Below, in pieces: positions 36,085 to 57,707 of a stretch of DNA of 64,000 nt (position 1 is its first letter; each line of letters opens with the position of its first letter). The DNA lies in the NCBI RefSeq assembly GCF_001039355.2, contig NW_019774870.1:61767-125766 (forward strand). Direction: 5' to 3'. The notes beneath the pieces are model-generated. The model did no database searches. It worked only from the letters and a program-made list of their open reading frames with translations, and was not told the DNA's origin. This DNA comes from Lingula anatina. Its lineage: Eukaryota; Brachiopoda; Lingulata; Lingulida; Lingulidae. The position numbers and the translations under genes were made by a program.

Positions 36085-38119
36085 ATGGTAGGTGTAGTGG
36101 CAAAGCCCTCCGAAATCCATTTAATCTACATTAAAAAAACGATCATATACTTTTTGGAGTATTTTCCTAGTACATGCACATATCTTTCTTCCGAGAAAAT
36201 CCATTCTGAAACTGAATATACTTGAATAGGACTGGAAATTGTCAATGCGACATGGACGATTCTATCCTTGTCCTTTCCTTAAAGAATTGGTCCTATTTCT
36301 AGTCCCTCTCGTCAGAGAATATGCAAACACAGTTGTTTGTTAAAGGGTGGCTATTGCAGTATTTCCCGTATTAGAGCTTTTGTGAAATGTATTTGTCGGT
36401 TTATATGGATTTAGCGCTGACAGAATATAACCGCGATATAACTTGGCCTTCACTTCAGATTTAGATTCCCTTGATTTCTTACTATTAGTAAGACCAGTGA
36501 GAATGTATATTGTATATTCCTTAAGTTCACCCCACACTTGTTTAATTCTGATGATTCCTTGTCTGAGTAGGTTACTACCAAACAATTCTCTTCTTGGTAT
36601 TTCTACAGTCCCTCCCCCTCCACTCCGACTTGTCACTGTTAGAGTTTGAATGCCACTAATGCATAGGTGTTGGAGATTATATGATAGTAAAATACTGAAA
36701 CCGGGACATGGCGTATGGCTCTTCCAGAGTCTACAAACTTTAATGTACAAAATATTGAGAGTGATCTCATAATTTCATAAATGGCGACAGCTTTGATATT
36801 GGTGGTATAGCAGTTATACCTCACTAGTTTCAGAATGAAGTAGTTCAGGATTATATTGACAACAATGTGTTTATAATGTATCTATGGATATTTTAAGATT
36901 CCCCAATTGAAGCTATTTTATATAATTTAGATGTCTTTGTTGTCTGTCAAGCTTATTGAAGACATAACTAATGTTTATCCTTGCAGACCAAGGGGACATC
37001 AAGCTTTGGAAAGCGGCACAACAAATCTCACACGTTGTGCCGCCGTTGTGGTCGTAGCTCCTACCACATTCAGAAGAAAACATGTGCACAATGTGGTTAT
37101 CCTGCAGCAAAAATCAGGAAATGTAAGTATATTTCACCAATCTGTTTTGGTAATTAATTTAGGCTAGTTGTCAACTGGGAATGACATCTTTAGGAGAAAA
37201 TTTAAGATGAATGTTGATCATTTCAATATGCCTGTGCTATATAATACATGTAATATGTTATCACAGTGCTCAATGTGTAGTGGGGAGTTATTAATGCGAG
37301 AACAATAAAGTAGTTGTGTTGAATTTAATTGTGGATCTGTCATCTGTGCATCTCTGCTATAAAAATTGTTTTGAGTGATACAAGATAATAATAACAACAA
37401 CGACAACAACACGGGTCAAATTCTTTAGGAGTATGCCTGATATCAGGATTTTCAGTCTTTTTTGATCATTTTTTCATATGGTCCAAATGCAATGAAAAAT
37501 TGCAAGTTTTGTTTTCAGGATTTTCAGTTTTTACACCTTTCACCCATGTAATAATAATAAAGGACTTCCCTTAAGTGCACCAAAGTCCAACTTGCCCTTT
37601 ACTTAATATGGCCTGTTTCCAGTTTCTCTTAATTCACGTATTACTGAATTGATATCAGACATATTTATTGTGTGGCTGTTATGTGTATTTCAGTTAACTG
37701 GAGTGTAAAGGCCAAGAGAAGGAAGACTACTGGTACTGGTAGACAGAGGCATCTCAAGATAATCTACAGAAAATTCAGGTAAAATTTTAATATTAGATTT
37801 GATCCAATGTTCAGTATATCTGCTGGTAGGTCCATGTTAAAGTCCAGACTAAATATGTATGTGAAGCAGTTGAAAATTCAATATCATGTCACCTGTGTTT
37901 CTGTCCATGAGGTAAATAATGTTAACATTTAATACCACTGATTATATGACCTAAAATGAGTTGTTATAATTGAAGAAAGTGAGGCGTTGATATATCTATG
38001 GTGTCATAAGCTGCAAAAATGCTTTTTATTATTTCAGAAATGGTTTCCGTGAGGGCACAACTGCAAAACCCAGACAGAAGTCTCAAGGCCAACCAAGCCA
38101 AGCTTTGGCCAAGCAGTAG
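36085..38119 (+). CDS. RPL37: 60S ribosomal protein L37 (eL37)
   Basis: This is a zinc-ribbon component of the large ribosomal subunit that contacts 5.8S/28S rRNA. Exons: 36085-36087 (the ATG only), 36987-37122, 37694-37778, 38038-38119; phases agree, giving 101 aa (human 97). The protein begins [19 protein letters not shown] and carries the four zinc cysteines in C-x2-C (LCRRC) and C-x2-C (CAQCG) pairs. It continues [20 protein letters not shown] and ends in a Gln/Ser-rich tail. The first coding exon consists of the start codon alone followed directly by the donor, a layout common in ribosomal protein genes. AATAAA is at 38155-38160. Introns of this gene host snoRNAs in vertebrates, but I see no complete C/D-box set here. 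Confidence 0.97.
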
Positions 38120-39037
38120 GCTGAACTTTTTGTGAAAAAACAAGACTGTACCATAATAAACTATTTCATTGAAAGAAAATAATTTTGTTTTTGTTGGTTG
38201 AAATTAAATTACCCACCAGTTTTGGTTGATTTGCAAAAGAAGATTTAAATGGCTAATCGAAAAGAATGATATCCCAGACCCCACTCCAAGCAAGAAGTGT
38301 AAATATATGACGTTGCAGGTTCTGTGAAAATGATGATTCGAAAGAAAAAATGTAAATACACATCCCAACTAGTATTTCTTTGCCCCATGTCAGAGCTGTT
38401 AGCTGAATGGCAACCTTCAAACCATGCAAAAAAAAATTGGGGGTGGGGGTATTTTGATACTACCTCAACTATGAATACTGGATAGCTAATGTAAAAAATT
38501 TGTGTATGTGTCATATTATAAACATGAGCAAACCATGCAACAATCTAACTGACGCTGCCACTGCCATGGTCAACCATGCCTGAGAAACTTCATGACTTGA
38601 CCATTGTAACCCATTGTTCTATGGTTGCAGGGAAACAAATGCATCCAAAATATCTTGGCTTGTCTTTTTTTCTTGGACTTTAAGGAATCACACAAAACCA
38701 ATGAGGACTCTCATGACAGATTTAAAAAAAAAAAGACTTGACTACCAGTAAATGTACAGATTTAATTCAAGCTTTCAATATACACTTGTGCCGTTTTTTA
38801 TGGATGACACCAAACCAGTTTAAAAGTAACACCAGCATTGAGTTTAGAGAATGTGAGCAAAAATTCAAAATTTCAATACTTGAAAGAGAAGATATTTCTT
38901 ACTACCACTTATGTAACTGGGGGATATTTTATTACAACAGAAACCCCTTTTGCTGTGCAGTATTTCTTCACAAAATGATATTTTTTGCCCATGTTGTGCT
39001 GAGAAATATCTCTGCCTAGTTCATAAAATTACATGCA

Positions 39038-39071
<34 letters not shown>

Positions 39072-40580
39072 AAATTGGATGTTTTTGTGGCCCATCCATA
39101 CCATTAATTAAAAGTGCTGACACTGCAGGTCAAAGAAAATAGAAACGGTTCATTTACATAGATTTTATTTACAGTTTCTACACTGTACATCTGAGCTTGC
39201 TGTACTTGACCTAGGTCCAATATTGGCCCTGCATATAACATCATTCCAACATAGAAACATGAATAAAAAGTGCCAAGATTGGCACCATTTGAAACATAAT
39301 TCAACACTGATGACTTGAATGAAAACATGGTAAAATAAATAAAGTTTTCCAGAAGAGGCATGAAATAAACTGCTCTACTTTGTAAGACAAAAATCCATAA
39401 GAAGCTATTAGATGAGCAACCTTTACATGGAGTTAACATAATGCAGCCTCACTGGGAGTAAACAGTCATTGGCAATTCCATATTGAAGCTGTTGTCACGT
39501 GGTCTAAAAAACCAGCGTTTGTAGGAGCAATTGATCATAGTCACTGCAATATCAAAAAACACCATGTGTGAGGCAAACTTTTCCCATTACGTCCTTGGTA
39601 TTACTTCAGATATAGATAAATCAAGATTGAAGTATAGCTAGTCCCTTTCTGAATAAAATATTATTCAGTGACTTGTGGATTTATGAGGATACCAAGGAAG
39701 AAATGAGGAAATCAAAACTATTAGAGTTCAGTTTGTCACATTACTTTACCTTTAACAAGTTCTAATGTTGAAAAAAATACTGCATCAATTCAGCTGTGCA
39801 TATGTGTCAATGCACTGAAAAATTTGACATTTTCTTAAATCAGTGCATGTACAATAAATCACACACAAAACCTTCAGCAGTGAGATGTTTCCTCTTTTGA
39901 TGCTTCTTGAACAGTTGCTATAAGATTGCTGTTTAAAAAAAACTATAAGTCCATGAGAGGCTTCTGAGTCATCCCCTTGTCAAAATGTCTTATTATCAAG
40001 TTTGTAACATGAACAGGCAGTGAGAGGTTTTCCAAAGCTCCTGTGGGAGCTAAAATGGCAATGCTGTATGTTATACAATAAACATTTTGAGGGAATGGCA
40101 CCACCATTCAAGTTCAAAAAAAATTCCTCCAATAGGCAAATCTTTTTTCTTTTTATGATGTTACCCTTGTGTAAATAAAGTATTCACAAGTGCTTGATGG
40201 AGTATGTTAGACGACTGCATTAATCCACATTCGCACCAGTGAATTTGTCAATGCTGCATGTTTAACTGGTGCTTTTTTGTTGGAAGTATCTTCTTTGGTG
40301 AAGAGCATGCCATAGCTGAAAAATCTGGGCAACAGGACAATCATAGAAATCAGTCTACACACTGGTATACCCAGCTTTCTTTATGGAACTATGCTGCTTC
40401 AACGACTCTGCTCTGTATTGCACAAAGATTTGCACATAGTTGTGGCACAAGATCGCTGATGTTTACTATCATTCCAACAAAATACAAACTGAGAACATAA
40501 GTCACAACATGACAGAGATGAACTATATGAAGTGTATTACGATGTAAAATGAGAATGATTTCAGTGCTTTTGTCCATCCT
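38120..40580. other. Convergent 3' regions of RPL37 and DDA1
   Basis: No exon is recognised between the two stop codons. The DDA1 3' untranslated region probably occupies part of the right side. A pure poly-A run lies at about 39040-39069. Confidence 0.5.
39040..39069. repeat. Poly-A tract
   Basis: A homopolymer of about 29 A with no adjacent retroposon features that I can define. Confidence 0.9.
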
Positions 40581-42697
<2,117 letters not shown>

Positions 42698-42759
42698 CTT
42701 GGAAGTTTACTCTGACGTCACGAATATGATACATGCGCACTACGGTCAAATCAAGCAAG
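42698..42759. promoter_or_regulatory. Minimal bidirectional promoter, DDA1 and COPS2
   Basis: Only 62 bp separate the two start codons, so both 5' untranslated regions and the core promoter must overlap or be very short. A perfect CRE palindrome TGACGTCA lies at 42713-42720, and an NRF1-like half site (ATGCGCAC) at 42733-42740. Both start codons are embedded in AAGATG. Coupled transcription of a CRL4 subunit and a COP9 signalosome subunit follows from this layout (inference). Confidence 0.7.
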
Positions 42760-47287
<4,528 letters not shown>

Positions 47288-48323
47288 GTATGACACACTA
47301 AAATTAACATGTTCTCCATTCATCACTGATGCAGTGGATTTTGAATAGGAACTGCTTTGCCTCATTGTGTGACTATCTTTTGTTCAAAGTGGGTGCTCAA
47401 TACACGCTGGAACAAACAGTGAGCCATGAAGTAGATTTCCTATTGCTCATAATTTGATAACCCACTGAAGACACTAGAATGACAGTATATGGACACACTA
47501 TGCAAAGAAAAGATAGAGCAAACTGAAAAAAGAAATACCGTTAGTAAAAATATTGAATTTAACATTGTCAAAATAGTGTTGGTTGGCTGTTCAGTTTGTT
47601 CTCATCCAAGTGAACAGCAGTTAGCTTGTTTTTAAAACCACCCCAACTTTGTGCATGCTCACTGATATAACATGCTGTTGGAAAGAAACACCATAAGCTT
47701 AAACTATTCTGTTAACTTCGTTGTAAACATTTTCATTGAAAGCCTGCAGTGAACTCTGGAGAATGCATTCTTCCCGTTCTGCATATGTTAATGTTATCTT
47801 GTTAAAGTACATGATTTGGACAGATAAATATTAATAGAGGTTTGTGGATGACCCGTGGGAATAGGAAGTGAACAGTATGCTCTCACTAAGTTTGAATTGA
47901 GAAAGAAGCTTCCTGGTCTTTCAGTTGAATTAATGCCATGTTTTGCATAAAAAAATTGACGTCAATGTTTACTAATATTCATGTAGTGGACTTTACATGG
48001 CCATTTTGTACAAAAAGCTGAAAGTAAATGATCATGCTATAATATCTTTAAGTTTCTTAAAATAATACTGAAAAAATTTAATAAGAAGAGTTGTTGTTAT
48101 TACTTTTTTACATTAAAAAAAGAATGAGCATTTCTGAATCAGTGTTTTCCCATATATGCAGAGTGAAGTGTGACAAGGACTCATCAACAGTCAAGCTTCC
48201 ACATAGTTTAGCTCATGGCACCTTGAGCGGAAGATGATTCTAAATAACATCTCAAACCTCTGACCGCCACCAGAGCTAATACAAGTCTAACTGTCCATCA
48301 GCTGTATGTCATCAGAGCAATAA
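47288..48323 (+). other. COPS2 3' flank and 3' untranslated region (haplotype A)
   Basis: Non-coding sequence continuing from the stop codon. It is matched by 54663-55697 in haplotype B with only a few percent difference, and ends at the transposon insertion site AATAA. Confidence 0.7.
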
Positions 48324-48605
48324 CAGGCCTTCCCAACTACCAGACTCGGCACCTACGGGTCCAGTATAAACCGGTTTATCTGACCACACTACCCGTTTTC
48401 AAGGTGTGTGTCAGATCGCATAAAAGAGTATCATACCCCATCACAAATTTTGTAAGCCTACCTGTCATCCGGGTATCGCGCCTCGTTTTCGTCAAGTAGG
48501 AGTCGTATGAATACAACAACATGGAAATCGGCAATCCTCGGCTCATTCCGCAAGCTCCATACTATTGTCGAGTGCGGAGACATTGGTGTAGTTCCGAGTG
48601 ACAAC

Positions 48606-48683
48606 ATGGCGACAGACGACTCACTGAATCTCGTCCAGAAAATATTTAACCCCCGACAGATCATTGGCTATGTTCGAACCTAA
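48606..48683 (+). pseudogene. Short open frame inside the transposon, possible captured exon
   Basis: MATDDSLNLVQKIFNPRQII then GYVRT and TAA. It has a good ATG context (caacATGG), codon use unlike the repeats around it, and a GC-richer upstream region. It might be the first exon of a host gene picked up by the element, or a remnant of the ancestral transposase 5' end. It is too short to decide. Confidence 0.25.
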
Positions 48684-48727
48684 ATTTTATGTTAAAAATT
48701 GCGGTATTGTCAGATTTTTAGCATAAA

Positions 48728-48933
48728 CAGGGAAAATTGCAGCAGCGCATGAATGTAGATGAGATGCACTACTTTCCAACCCCGCTTTAGACCACGGTGG
48801 AAGTGAAGAACAAAAGATTCAGACGTGGTGTAACTCGCATAACCGCACGTCTTGCATGAATGCGTTATAACCCGCTAATGGACCCGTGGTCTAAATAAGA
48901 TAGATCCCTCGTCAGCGAGGGTTATGTGACATC
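48728..48933. repeat. 206-bp repeat, copy left of the assembly gap
   Basis: This is identical to 49352-49557 apart from one substitution that I see (ggtggaag versus ggtgtaag). Both copies start CAGGGAAAATTGCAGC and end TGTGACATC, exactly at the gap edge on this side and the gap start on the other. Confidence 0.9.
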
Positions 48934-49351
48934 NNNNNNNNNNNNNNNNNNNNNNNNNNNNNNNNNNNNNNNNNNNNNNNNNNNNNNNNNNNNNNNNNNN
49001 NNNNNNNNNNNNNNNNNNNNNNNNNNNNNNNNNNNNNNNNNNNNNNNNNNNNNNNNNNNNNNNNNNNNNNNNNNNNNNNNNNNNNNNNNNNNNNNNNNNN
49101 NNNNNNNNNNNNNNNNNNNNNNNNNNNNNNNNNNNNNNNNNNNNNNNNNNNNNNNNNNNNNNNNNNNNNNNNNNNNNNNNNNNNNNNNNNNNNNNNNNNN
49201 NNNNNNNNNNNNNNNNNNNNNNNNNNNNNNNNNNNNNNNNNNNNNNNNNNNNNNNNNNNNNNNNNNNNNNNNNNNNNNNNNNNNNNNNNNNNNNNNNNNN
49301 NNNNNNNNNNNNNNNNNNNNNNNNNNNNNNNNNNNNNNNNNNNNNNNNNNN
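48934..49351. other. Assembly gap (418 N)
   Basis: Unknown bases inside the transposon. Because the contig ends on both sides share 206 bp, the gap may be spurious (an unmerged overlap) or hide further tandem copies. Open frames reported through it are meaningless. Confidence 0.98.
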
Positions 49352-49557
49352 CAGGGAAAATTGCAGCAGCGCATGAATGTAGATGAGATGCACTACTTTC
49401 CAACCCCGCTTTAGACCACGGTGTAAGTGAAGAACAAAAGATTCAGACGTGGTGTAACTCGCATAACCGCACGTCTTGCATGAATGCGTTATAACCCGCT
49501 AATGGACCCGTGGTCTAAATAAGATAGATCCCTCGTCAGCGAGGGTTATGTGACATC
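49352..49557. repeat. 206-bp repeat, copy right of the assembly gap
   Basis: Partner of 48728-48933. Just after it, 49534-49607 forms a hairpin-like set of AGCGAGGGTTATGTG and CACATAACCCTCGCT complements. Confidence 0.9.
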
Positions 49558-49783
49558 CACTCGTGCTTCGCACTCGTGTATGCCACATAACCCTCGCTGA
49601 CTCGGGGTCTATCTATTACTAGGATCATCGCCATCACATCGCGCACCAGGTAAAATCGGTGTGGTGGCTGATACTCTTTTATGCGATCTGACACACACCT
49701 TGAAAACGGGTAGTGTGGTCAGATAAACCGGTTTATACTGGACCCGTAGGTGCCGAGTCTGGTAGTTGGGAAGGCCTGAATAA

Positions 49784-52221
49784 GACTATCCGTCTTTATC
49801 ATGAATGTGTGCACAGTTTTTGCATATGCCAGCAAAGACTGATCAATTTACAGGGGATATATACATGGTATAGCCAGGTTTTTAAAGATTTTGGGAGGGT
49901 GAGATAAAATTAAGTGCTATGCATTATCGTGAATTGCCCCAAAGAAATTTTACATCAAATAATTTTTAGCGTAGCAGATTTTAAAGGGATAACAACTGTT
50001 CATTTTGGCCAAAAAATGAATTTTCCTAGGGTGAACAGCAATTTTCCCATACTTACCAATAGCTAATGAATCCATTTCTACATTCAAAGTTGGTCCCTGT
50101 TTTTTTTTTTTTTTTTCTAAAAAGAGATTCTTAAAAAATTTTTAAAATTGTTTTTATTTATTTATTTATTTTTATTTTGTAATAATCTCTTGTATAGCCA
50201 TCTATGGAGGTCATGTGGTCGGATGGCAAGCACAGATTTCATATTTATTGCTATAATTGCCGTTTTTGTAGTAAAATAGAATATATTTCTATGAGTTGTT
50301 TACAATATATTTATTGTAAAATATAGATCTCACACAAAGAGTTGTTATCCCATTAAATATTGCCATGAATCTTGAAGCATGGCACCAGATATTAAAAAAA
50401 AAAACATCTAAATGAGACTAACAGCTCATCAAGACCAGTTCTACAATTCTTTGTGAACACATCAATGATGTTTAGGTTGGGCTTTTTGAGTAGAGACCTG
50501 TTATATTGAACTCGAGTACCCTCCTCATAGATTAGACCCTTGCACACAGATGTTAGAATGAATATTAGTACCGCATGCAGTATGACAGAGATTTGAAAAT
50601 GAGAATCTAATTAAGGTATAAAACTACAGGAACTCTTGGTTATTGAGGAGGCATTTCTTTCAGATTTTGAAAACAAGGCAGCAAAGCTGTCAAATGTTCA
50701 GACAAAAAACAGAAAATAAAGATGCAGAAAATAGGTCATTTTGTCAGTTTTGATGCAATAGTAAATAATGCTGTCAATCAACACTGAATTTTAATCATGA
50801 ACAACAGATAACATGGACAATAACAGGAGTGAACAGGAGAGAGATTTTCTGACATTATTCGAAATAATCTTTCTTGATCCATCCTCCATTTTTGATGGTC
50901 TTCCAACAGAAAAAAATAGATACCCGTCAATGTAAACATTAAAATCTGACCGTCTTCCAGAAGGCCCAGAAGACGGTCTCAATCCGCCCCTGCAATAAGA
51001 TTACAGTTTCAGGACCACGAGAGTTCAAATTCAAATAATGAAAATCACAATTTCTGAAAAATGATGACAGTGCAAAAAATAATATAACATAATGTTTAAA
51101 GACACAAATACCAATACAACTGCTTATGTGGAAATACAGAAAATGTGCAGAGGTTCAAATGGATGGCAGTTAAAAGCCACATCTTGAAAATGCCAGTGTT
51201 TGAAAAAAAAAATTCCAATAAAGCTGCTATTCAAACTTTCAATCTTGCTGTATTAACATGATATGAATAACCCGATTGAGTTTGAGAATAGTTAAGGCAC
51301 TGTTATTCATCTATAGCATTAATGTTGGCATTACACAAAATATTTTTTTTTAAACTTATTTGCAATATTAAACAATATTTACCTGCATAGTTATCACTGC
51401 TTCCTTATAATGGACACTTTTCTGGCAGAGAACTTAACCTATGGGAGTTAGTCCATTAGAGATCATCTCAGATTTGGTCTTTCAATCGAGAATGCTACAT
51501 AAATCTTTAATAAGGAAAATATCTAAGTCTTGCATTGTTGATTTAATGACTTAATTATTAACTATAAATTTATAATATATTGATTCATTTAAATTTTATG
51601 CTAAATTACAATCGCTTTGTGGCAAAATTGCAGACTTAGGCCTATTTTCACCCCAAAAAGATAAATTACACGAGTCATTAATATTTTAATAAATTCCCCG
51701 TATGTTTCAGTTTTAATAAATATACATCAAAATTATATTTTATACAAATATAGCAACACACTGTGCTCACAGAAAAAAAAGAAACTTAGAATAAGACATT
51801 TTAGCTGAATCATAGTTCTTAAACATACCAAAGGGCACCGTCTGCTCTCAAAAACATCAAAATTTTTTCGGGGCCCTTGAACAGGCAATGAACCCCACGC
51901 CTAGGGGGCGATGATCGGCTTCGCGTTCGAGGTCTGTCGTTCCGGACCCCCCTTCTAATAATCCTGGATCCACCCCTGAAACCCATCAATTTAGGAAATT
52001 TATCTTTAAAGGGATAATAACTCTTCGTATGAGATCTATATTTCACAATAAAAATATTGTGAACAACTCATAGAAATACAATATATTCTGTTGTACCACA
52101 AAAACGGCAATTTTAGCTATTATTCTGATATCTGAGCTTGTCTTTAGACCACGTGACCTCCACTGATGGCTATACTCTGTTATAATCTCTCAAGAGATTA
52201 TAAAAAAAAAAAAAAAATAGA
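49784..52221. repeat. Downstream repeat-rich region, haplotype A
   Basis: Non-coding block matching 55698-58340 (haplotype B). It contains a TTAA-flanked MITE at 49985-50352 and a second inverted copy that begins near 52010 and is cut off at a poly-A tract by the N at 52222. Open frames reading ..FRGGSRIIRRG.. at 51819-52046 (minus) are translations of a repeat. Confidence 0.8.
49985..50352. mobile_element. TTAA-flanked MITE, haplotype A copy
   Basis: Starts AGGGATAACAACTGTTC and ends GTTGTTATCCCA, inverted termini bordered by TTAA on both sides (49981-49984 and 50353-50356). It is allelic to 55899-56284. Confidence 0.6.
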
Positions 52222-52222
52222 N
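52222..52222. other. Single-N contig join between haplotypes
   Basis: Left of it the sequence ends in a poly-A run inside a MITE; right of it the sequence restarts at the acceptor of COPS2 exon 6. Confidence 0.95.
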
Positions 52223-52228
52223 TTGTAA

Positions 52229-54662
<2,434 letters not shown>

Positions 54663-55898
54663 GTATGACACACTAAAATTAACATGTTCTCCATTCATCA
54701 CTGATGCAGTGGATTTTGAATAGGAACTGCTTTGCCTCATTGTGTGACTATCTTTTGTTCAAAGTGGGTGCTCAATACACGCTGGAACAAACAGTGAGCC
54801 ATGAAGTAGATTTCCTATTGCTCATAATTTGATAACCCACTGAAGACGCTAGAATGACAGTATATGGACACACTATGCAAAGAAAAGATAGAGCAAACTG
54901 AAAAAAGAAATACCATTAGTAAAAATAATGAATTTAACATTGTCAAAATAGTGTTGGCTGTTCAGTTTGTTCTCATCCAAGTGAACAGCAGTTAGCTTGT
55001 TTTTAAAACCACCCCAACTTTGTGCATGCTTACTGATATAACATGCTGTTGGAAAGAAACACCATAAGCTTAAACTATTCTGTTAACTTTGTTGTAAACA
55101 TTTTCATTGAAAGCCTGCAGTGAACTCTGGAGAATGCATTCTTCCTGTTCTGCATATGTTAATGTTATCTTGTTAAAGTACATGATTTGGACAGATAAAT
55201 ATTAATAGAGGTTTGTGGATGACCCGTGGGAATAGGAAGTGAACAGTATGCTCTCACTAAGTTTGAATTGAGAAAGAAGCTTCCTGGTCTTTCAGTTGAA
55301 TTAATGCCATGTTTTGCATTAAAAAAAAATTGACGTCAATGTTTACTAATATTCATGTAGTGGACTTTACATGGCCGTTTTGTAAAAAAAGCTGAAAGTA
55401 AATGATCATGCTATAATATCTTTAAGTTTCTTAAAATAATACTGAAAAAATTTAATAAGAAGAGTTGTTGTTATTACTTTTTTACATTAAAAAAAGAATG
55501 AGCATTTCTGAATCAGTGTTTTCCCATATATGCAGAGTGAAGTGTGACAAGGACTCATCAACAGTCAAGCTTCCACATAGTTAAGCTCATGGCACCTTGA
55601 GCGGAAGATGATTCTAAATAACATCTCAAACCTCTGACCGCCACCAGAGCTAATACAAGTCTAACTGTCCATCAGCTGTATGTCATCAGAGCAATAAGAC
55701 TATCCGTCTTTATCATGAATGTGTGCACAGTTTTTGCATATGCCAGCAAAGACTGATCAATTTACAGGGGATATATACATGGTATAGACAGGTTTTTAAA
55801 GATTTTGGGAGGGTGAGATAAAATTAAGTGCTATGCATTATTGTGAATTGCCCCAAAGAAATTTAACATCAAATAATTTTTAGCGTAGCAGATTTTAA

Positions 55899-56284
55899 AG
55901 GGATAACAACTGTTCATTTTGGCCGAAAAATGAATTTTCCTAGGGTGAACAGCAATTTTCCCATACTTACCAATGGCTAATGAATCCATTTCTACATTCA
56001 AAGTTAGTCCCTGTTTTTTTTTTTTTTTCTAAAAAGAGTTTCTTAAAAAATTTTTTAAATTGTTTTTATTTATTTATTTATTTATTTTTATTTTGTAATA
56101 ATCTCTTAAGAGATTATTACAGAGTATAGCCATCTATGGAGGTCATGTGGTCGGATGGCAAGCACAGATTTCATATTTATTGCTATAATTGCTGTTTTTG
56201 TAGTAAAATAGAATATATTTCTATGAGTTGTTTACAATATATTTATTGTAAAATATAGATCTCACACAAAGAGTTGTTATCCCA
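55899..56284. mobile_element. TTAA-flanked MITE, haplotype B, left copy
   Basis: A 386-bp element bounded by TTAA (55895-55898 and 56285-56288), with inverted termini AGGGATAACAAC and GTTGTTATCCCA. TTAA duplications are typical of piggyBac- and Kolobok-type elements. Its interior contains (TTTA)n and, only in this haplotype, an AATCTCTTAAGAGATT palindrome. Confidence 0.6.
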
Positions 56285-57707
56285 TTAAATATTGCCATGA
56301 ATCTTGAAGCATGGCACCAGATATTAAAAAAAAAAACATCTAAATGAGACTAACAGCTCATCAAGACCAGTTCTACAATTCTTTGTGAACACATCAATGA
56401 TGTTTAGGTTGGGCTTTTTGAGTAGAGACCTGTTATATTGAACTCCAGTACCCTCCTCATAGATTAGACCCTTGCACACAGATGTTAGAATGAATATTGC
56501 AGTATGACAGAGATTTGAAAATGAGAATCTAATTAAGGTATAAAACTACAGGAACTCTTGGTTATTGAGGAGGCATTTCTTTCAGATTTTGAAAACAAGG
56601 CAGCAAAGCTGTCAAATGTTCAGACAAAAAACAAAATAAAGATGCAGAAAAGGGGTCATTTTGTCAGTTTTGATGCAATACTAAATAATGCTGTCAATCA
56701 ACACTGAATTTTAATCATGAACAACAGATAACATGGACAATAACAGGAGTGAACAGGAGAGATATTTTCTGACATTATTCCAAATAATCTTTCTTGATCC
56801 ATCCTCCATTTTTGATGGTCTTCTTGATGATACCCGTCAATGTAAACATTAAAATCTGACCGTCTTCCAGAACGCCCAGAAGACGGTCTCAATCCGCCCC
56901 TGCAATAAGATTACAGTTTCAGGACCACGAGAGTTCAAATTCAAATAATGAAAATCACAATTTCTGAAAAATGATGACAGTGCAAAAAATAATATAACAT
57001 AATGTTTAAAGACACAAATACCAATACAACTGCTTATGTGGAAATACAGAAAATGTGCAGAGGTTCAAATGGATGGCAGTTAAAAGTCACATCTTGAAAA
57101 TGCCAGTGTTTGAAAAAAAAAATTCCAATAAAGCCGCTATTCAAACTTTCAATCTTGCTGTATTAACATGATATGAATAACCCGATTGAGTTTGAGAATA
57201 GTTAAGGCACTGTTATTCATCTATAGCATTAATGTTGGCATTACACAAAATAATTTTTTTAAAAAACTTATTTGCAATATTAAACAATATTTACCTGCAT
57301 AATTATCACTGCTTCCTTATAATGGACACTTTTCTGGCAGAGAACTTAACCTATGGGAGTTAGTCCATTAGAGATCATCTCAGATTTGGTCTTTCAATCG
57401 AGAATGCTACATAAATCTTTAATAAGGAAAATATCTAAGTCTTGCATCGTTGATTTAATGACTTAATTATTAACTATACATTTATAATATATTGATTCAT
57501 TTAATGCTAAATTACAATCGCTTTGTGGCAAAATTGCAGACTTAGGCCTATTTTCACCCCAAAAAGATAAATTACACGAGTCATTAATATTTTAATAAAT
57601 TCCCCGTATGTTTCAGTTTTAATAAACATACATCAAAATTATATTTTATACAAATATAGCAACACACTGTGCTCACAGAAAAAAAAGAAACTTAGAATAA
57701 GACATTT

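Larger units (their letters stand above)
48324..49778. mobile_element. Non-autonomous DNA transposon with 110-bp perfect inverted repeats
   Basis: The left end 48324-48433 and right end 49669-49778 are exact reverse complements over 110 bp, starting CAGGCC and ending GGCCTG. They are flanked by the direct repeat AATAA (48319-48323, 49779-49783). Haplotype B at 55693-55697 has the uninterrupted site with a single AATAA, which proves insertion with a 5-bp duplication. No transposase is visible, although 418 N hide part. Transib elements make 5-bp duplications but start CAC, so the superfamily stays open. Inside lie a 206-bp direct repeat flanking the gap and a pair of 12-bp complements (TTTAGACCACGG/CCGTGGTCTAAA). 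Perfect arms mean the insertion is young. Confidence 0.9.

Noticed and set aside
36546-36570. A C/D-box snoRNA in RPL37 intron 1
   Set aside because: TGATGA and CTGA are present close together, but a second box pair and a terminal stem at snoRNA spacing are missing.
36340-36750. A 136-aa antisense frame in RPL37 intron 1
   Set aside because: No splice partners, no recognisable domain, and no support beyond length.
48875-49414. Open frames of 150-172 aa
   Set aside because: They consist almost wholly of unknown residues from the N gap.
51819-52046. A 75-aa frame reading ..FRGGSRIIRRG.., repeated at 57950-58177
   Set aside because: It lies in dispersed repeat sequence present in both haplotypes; the reading is a repeat translation and not a gene.
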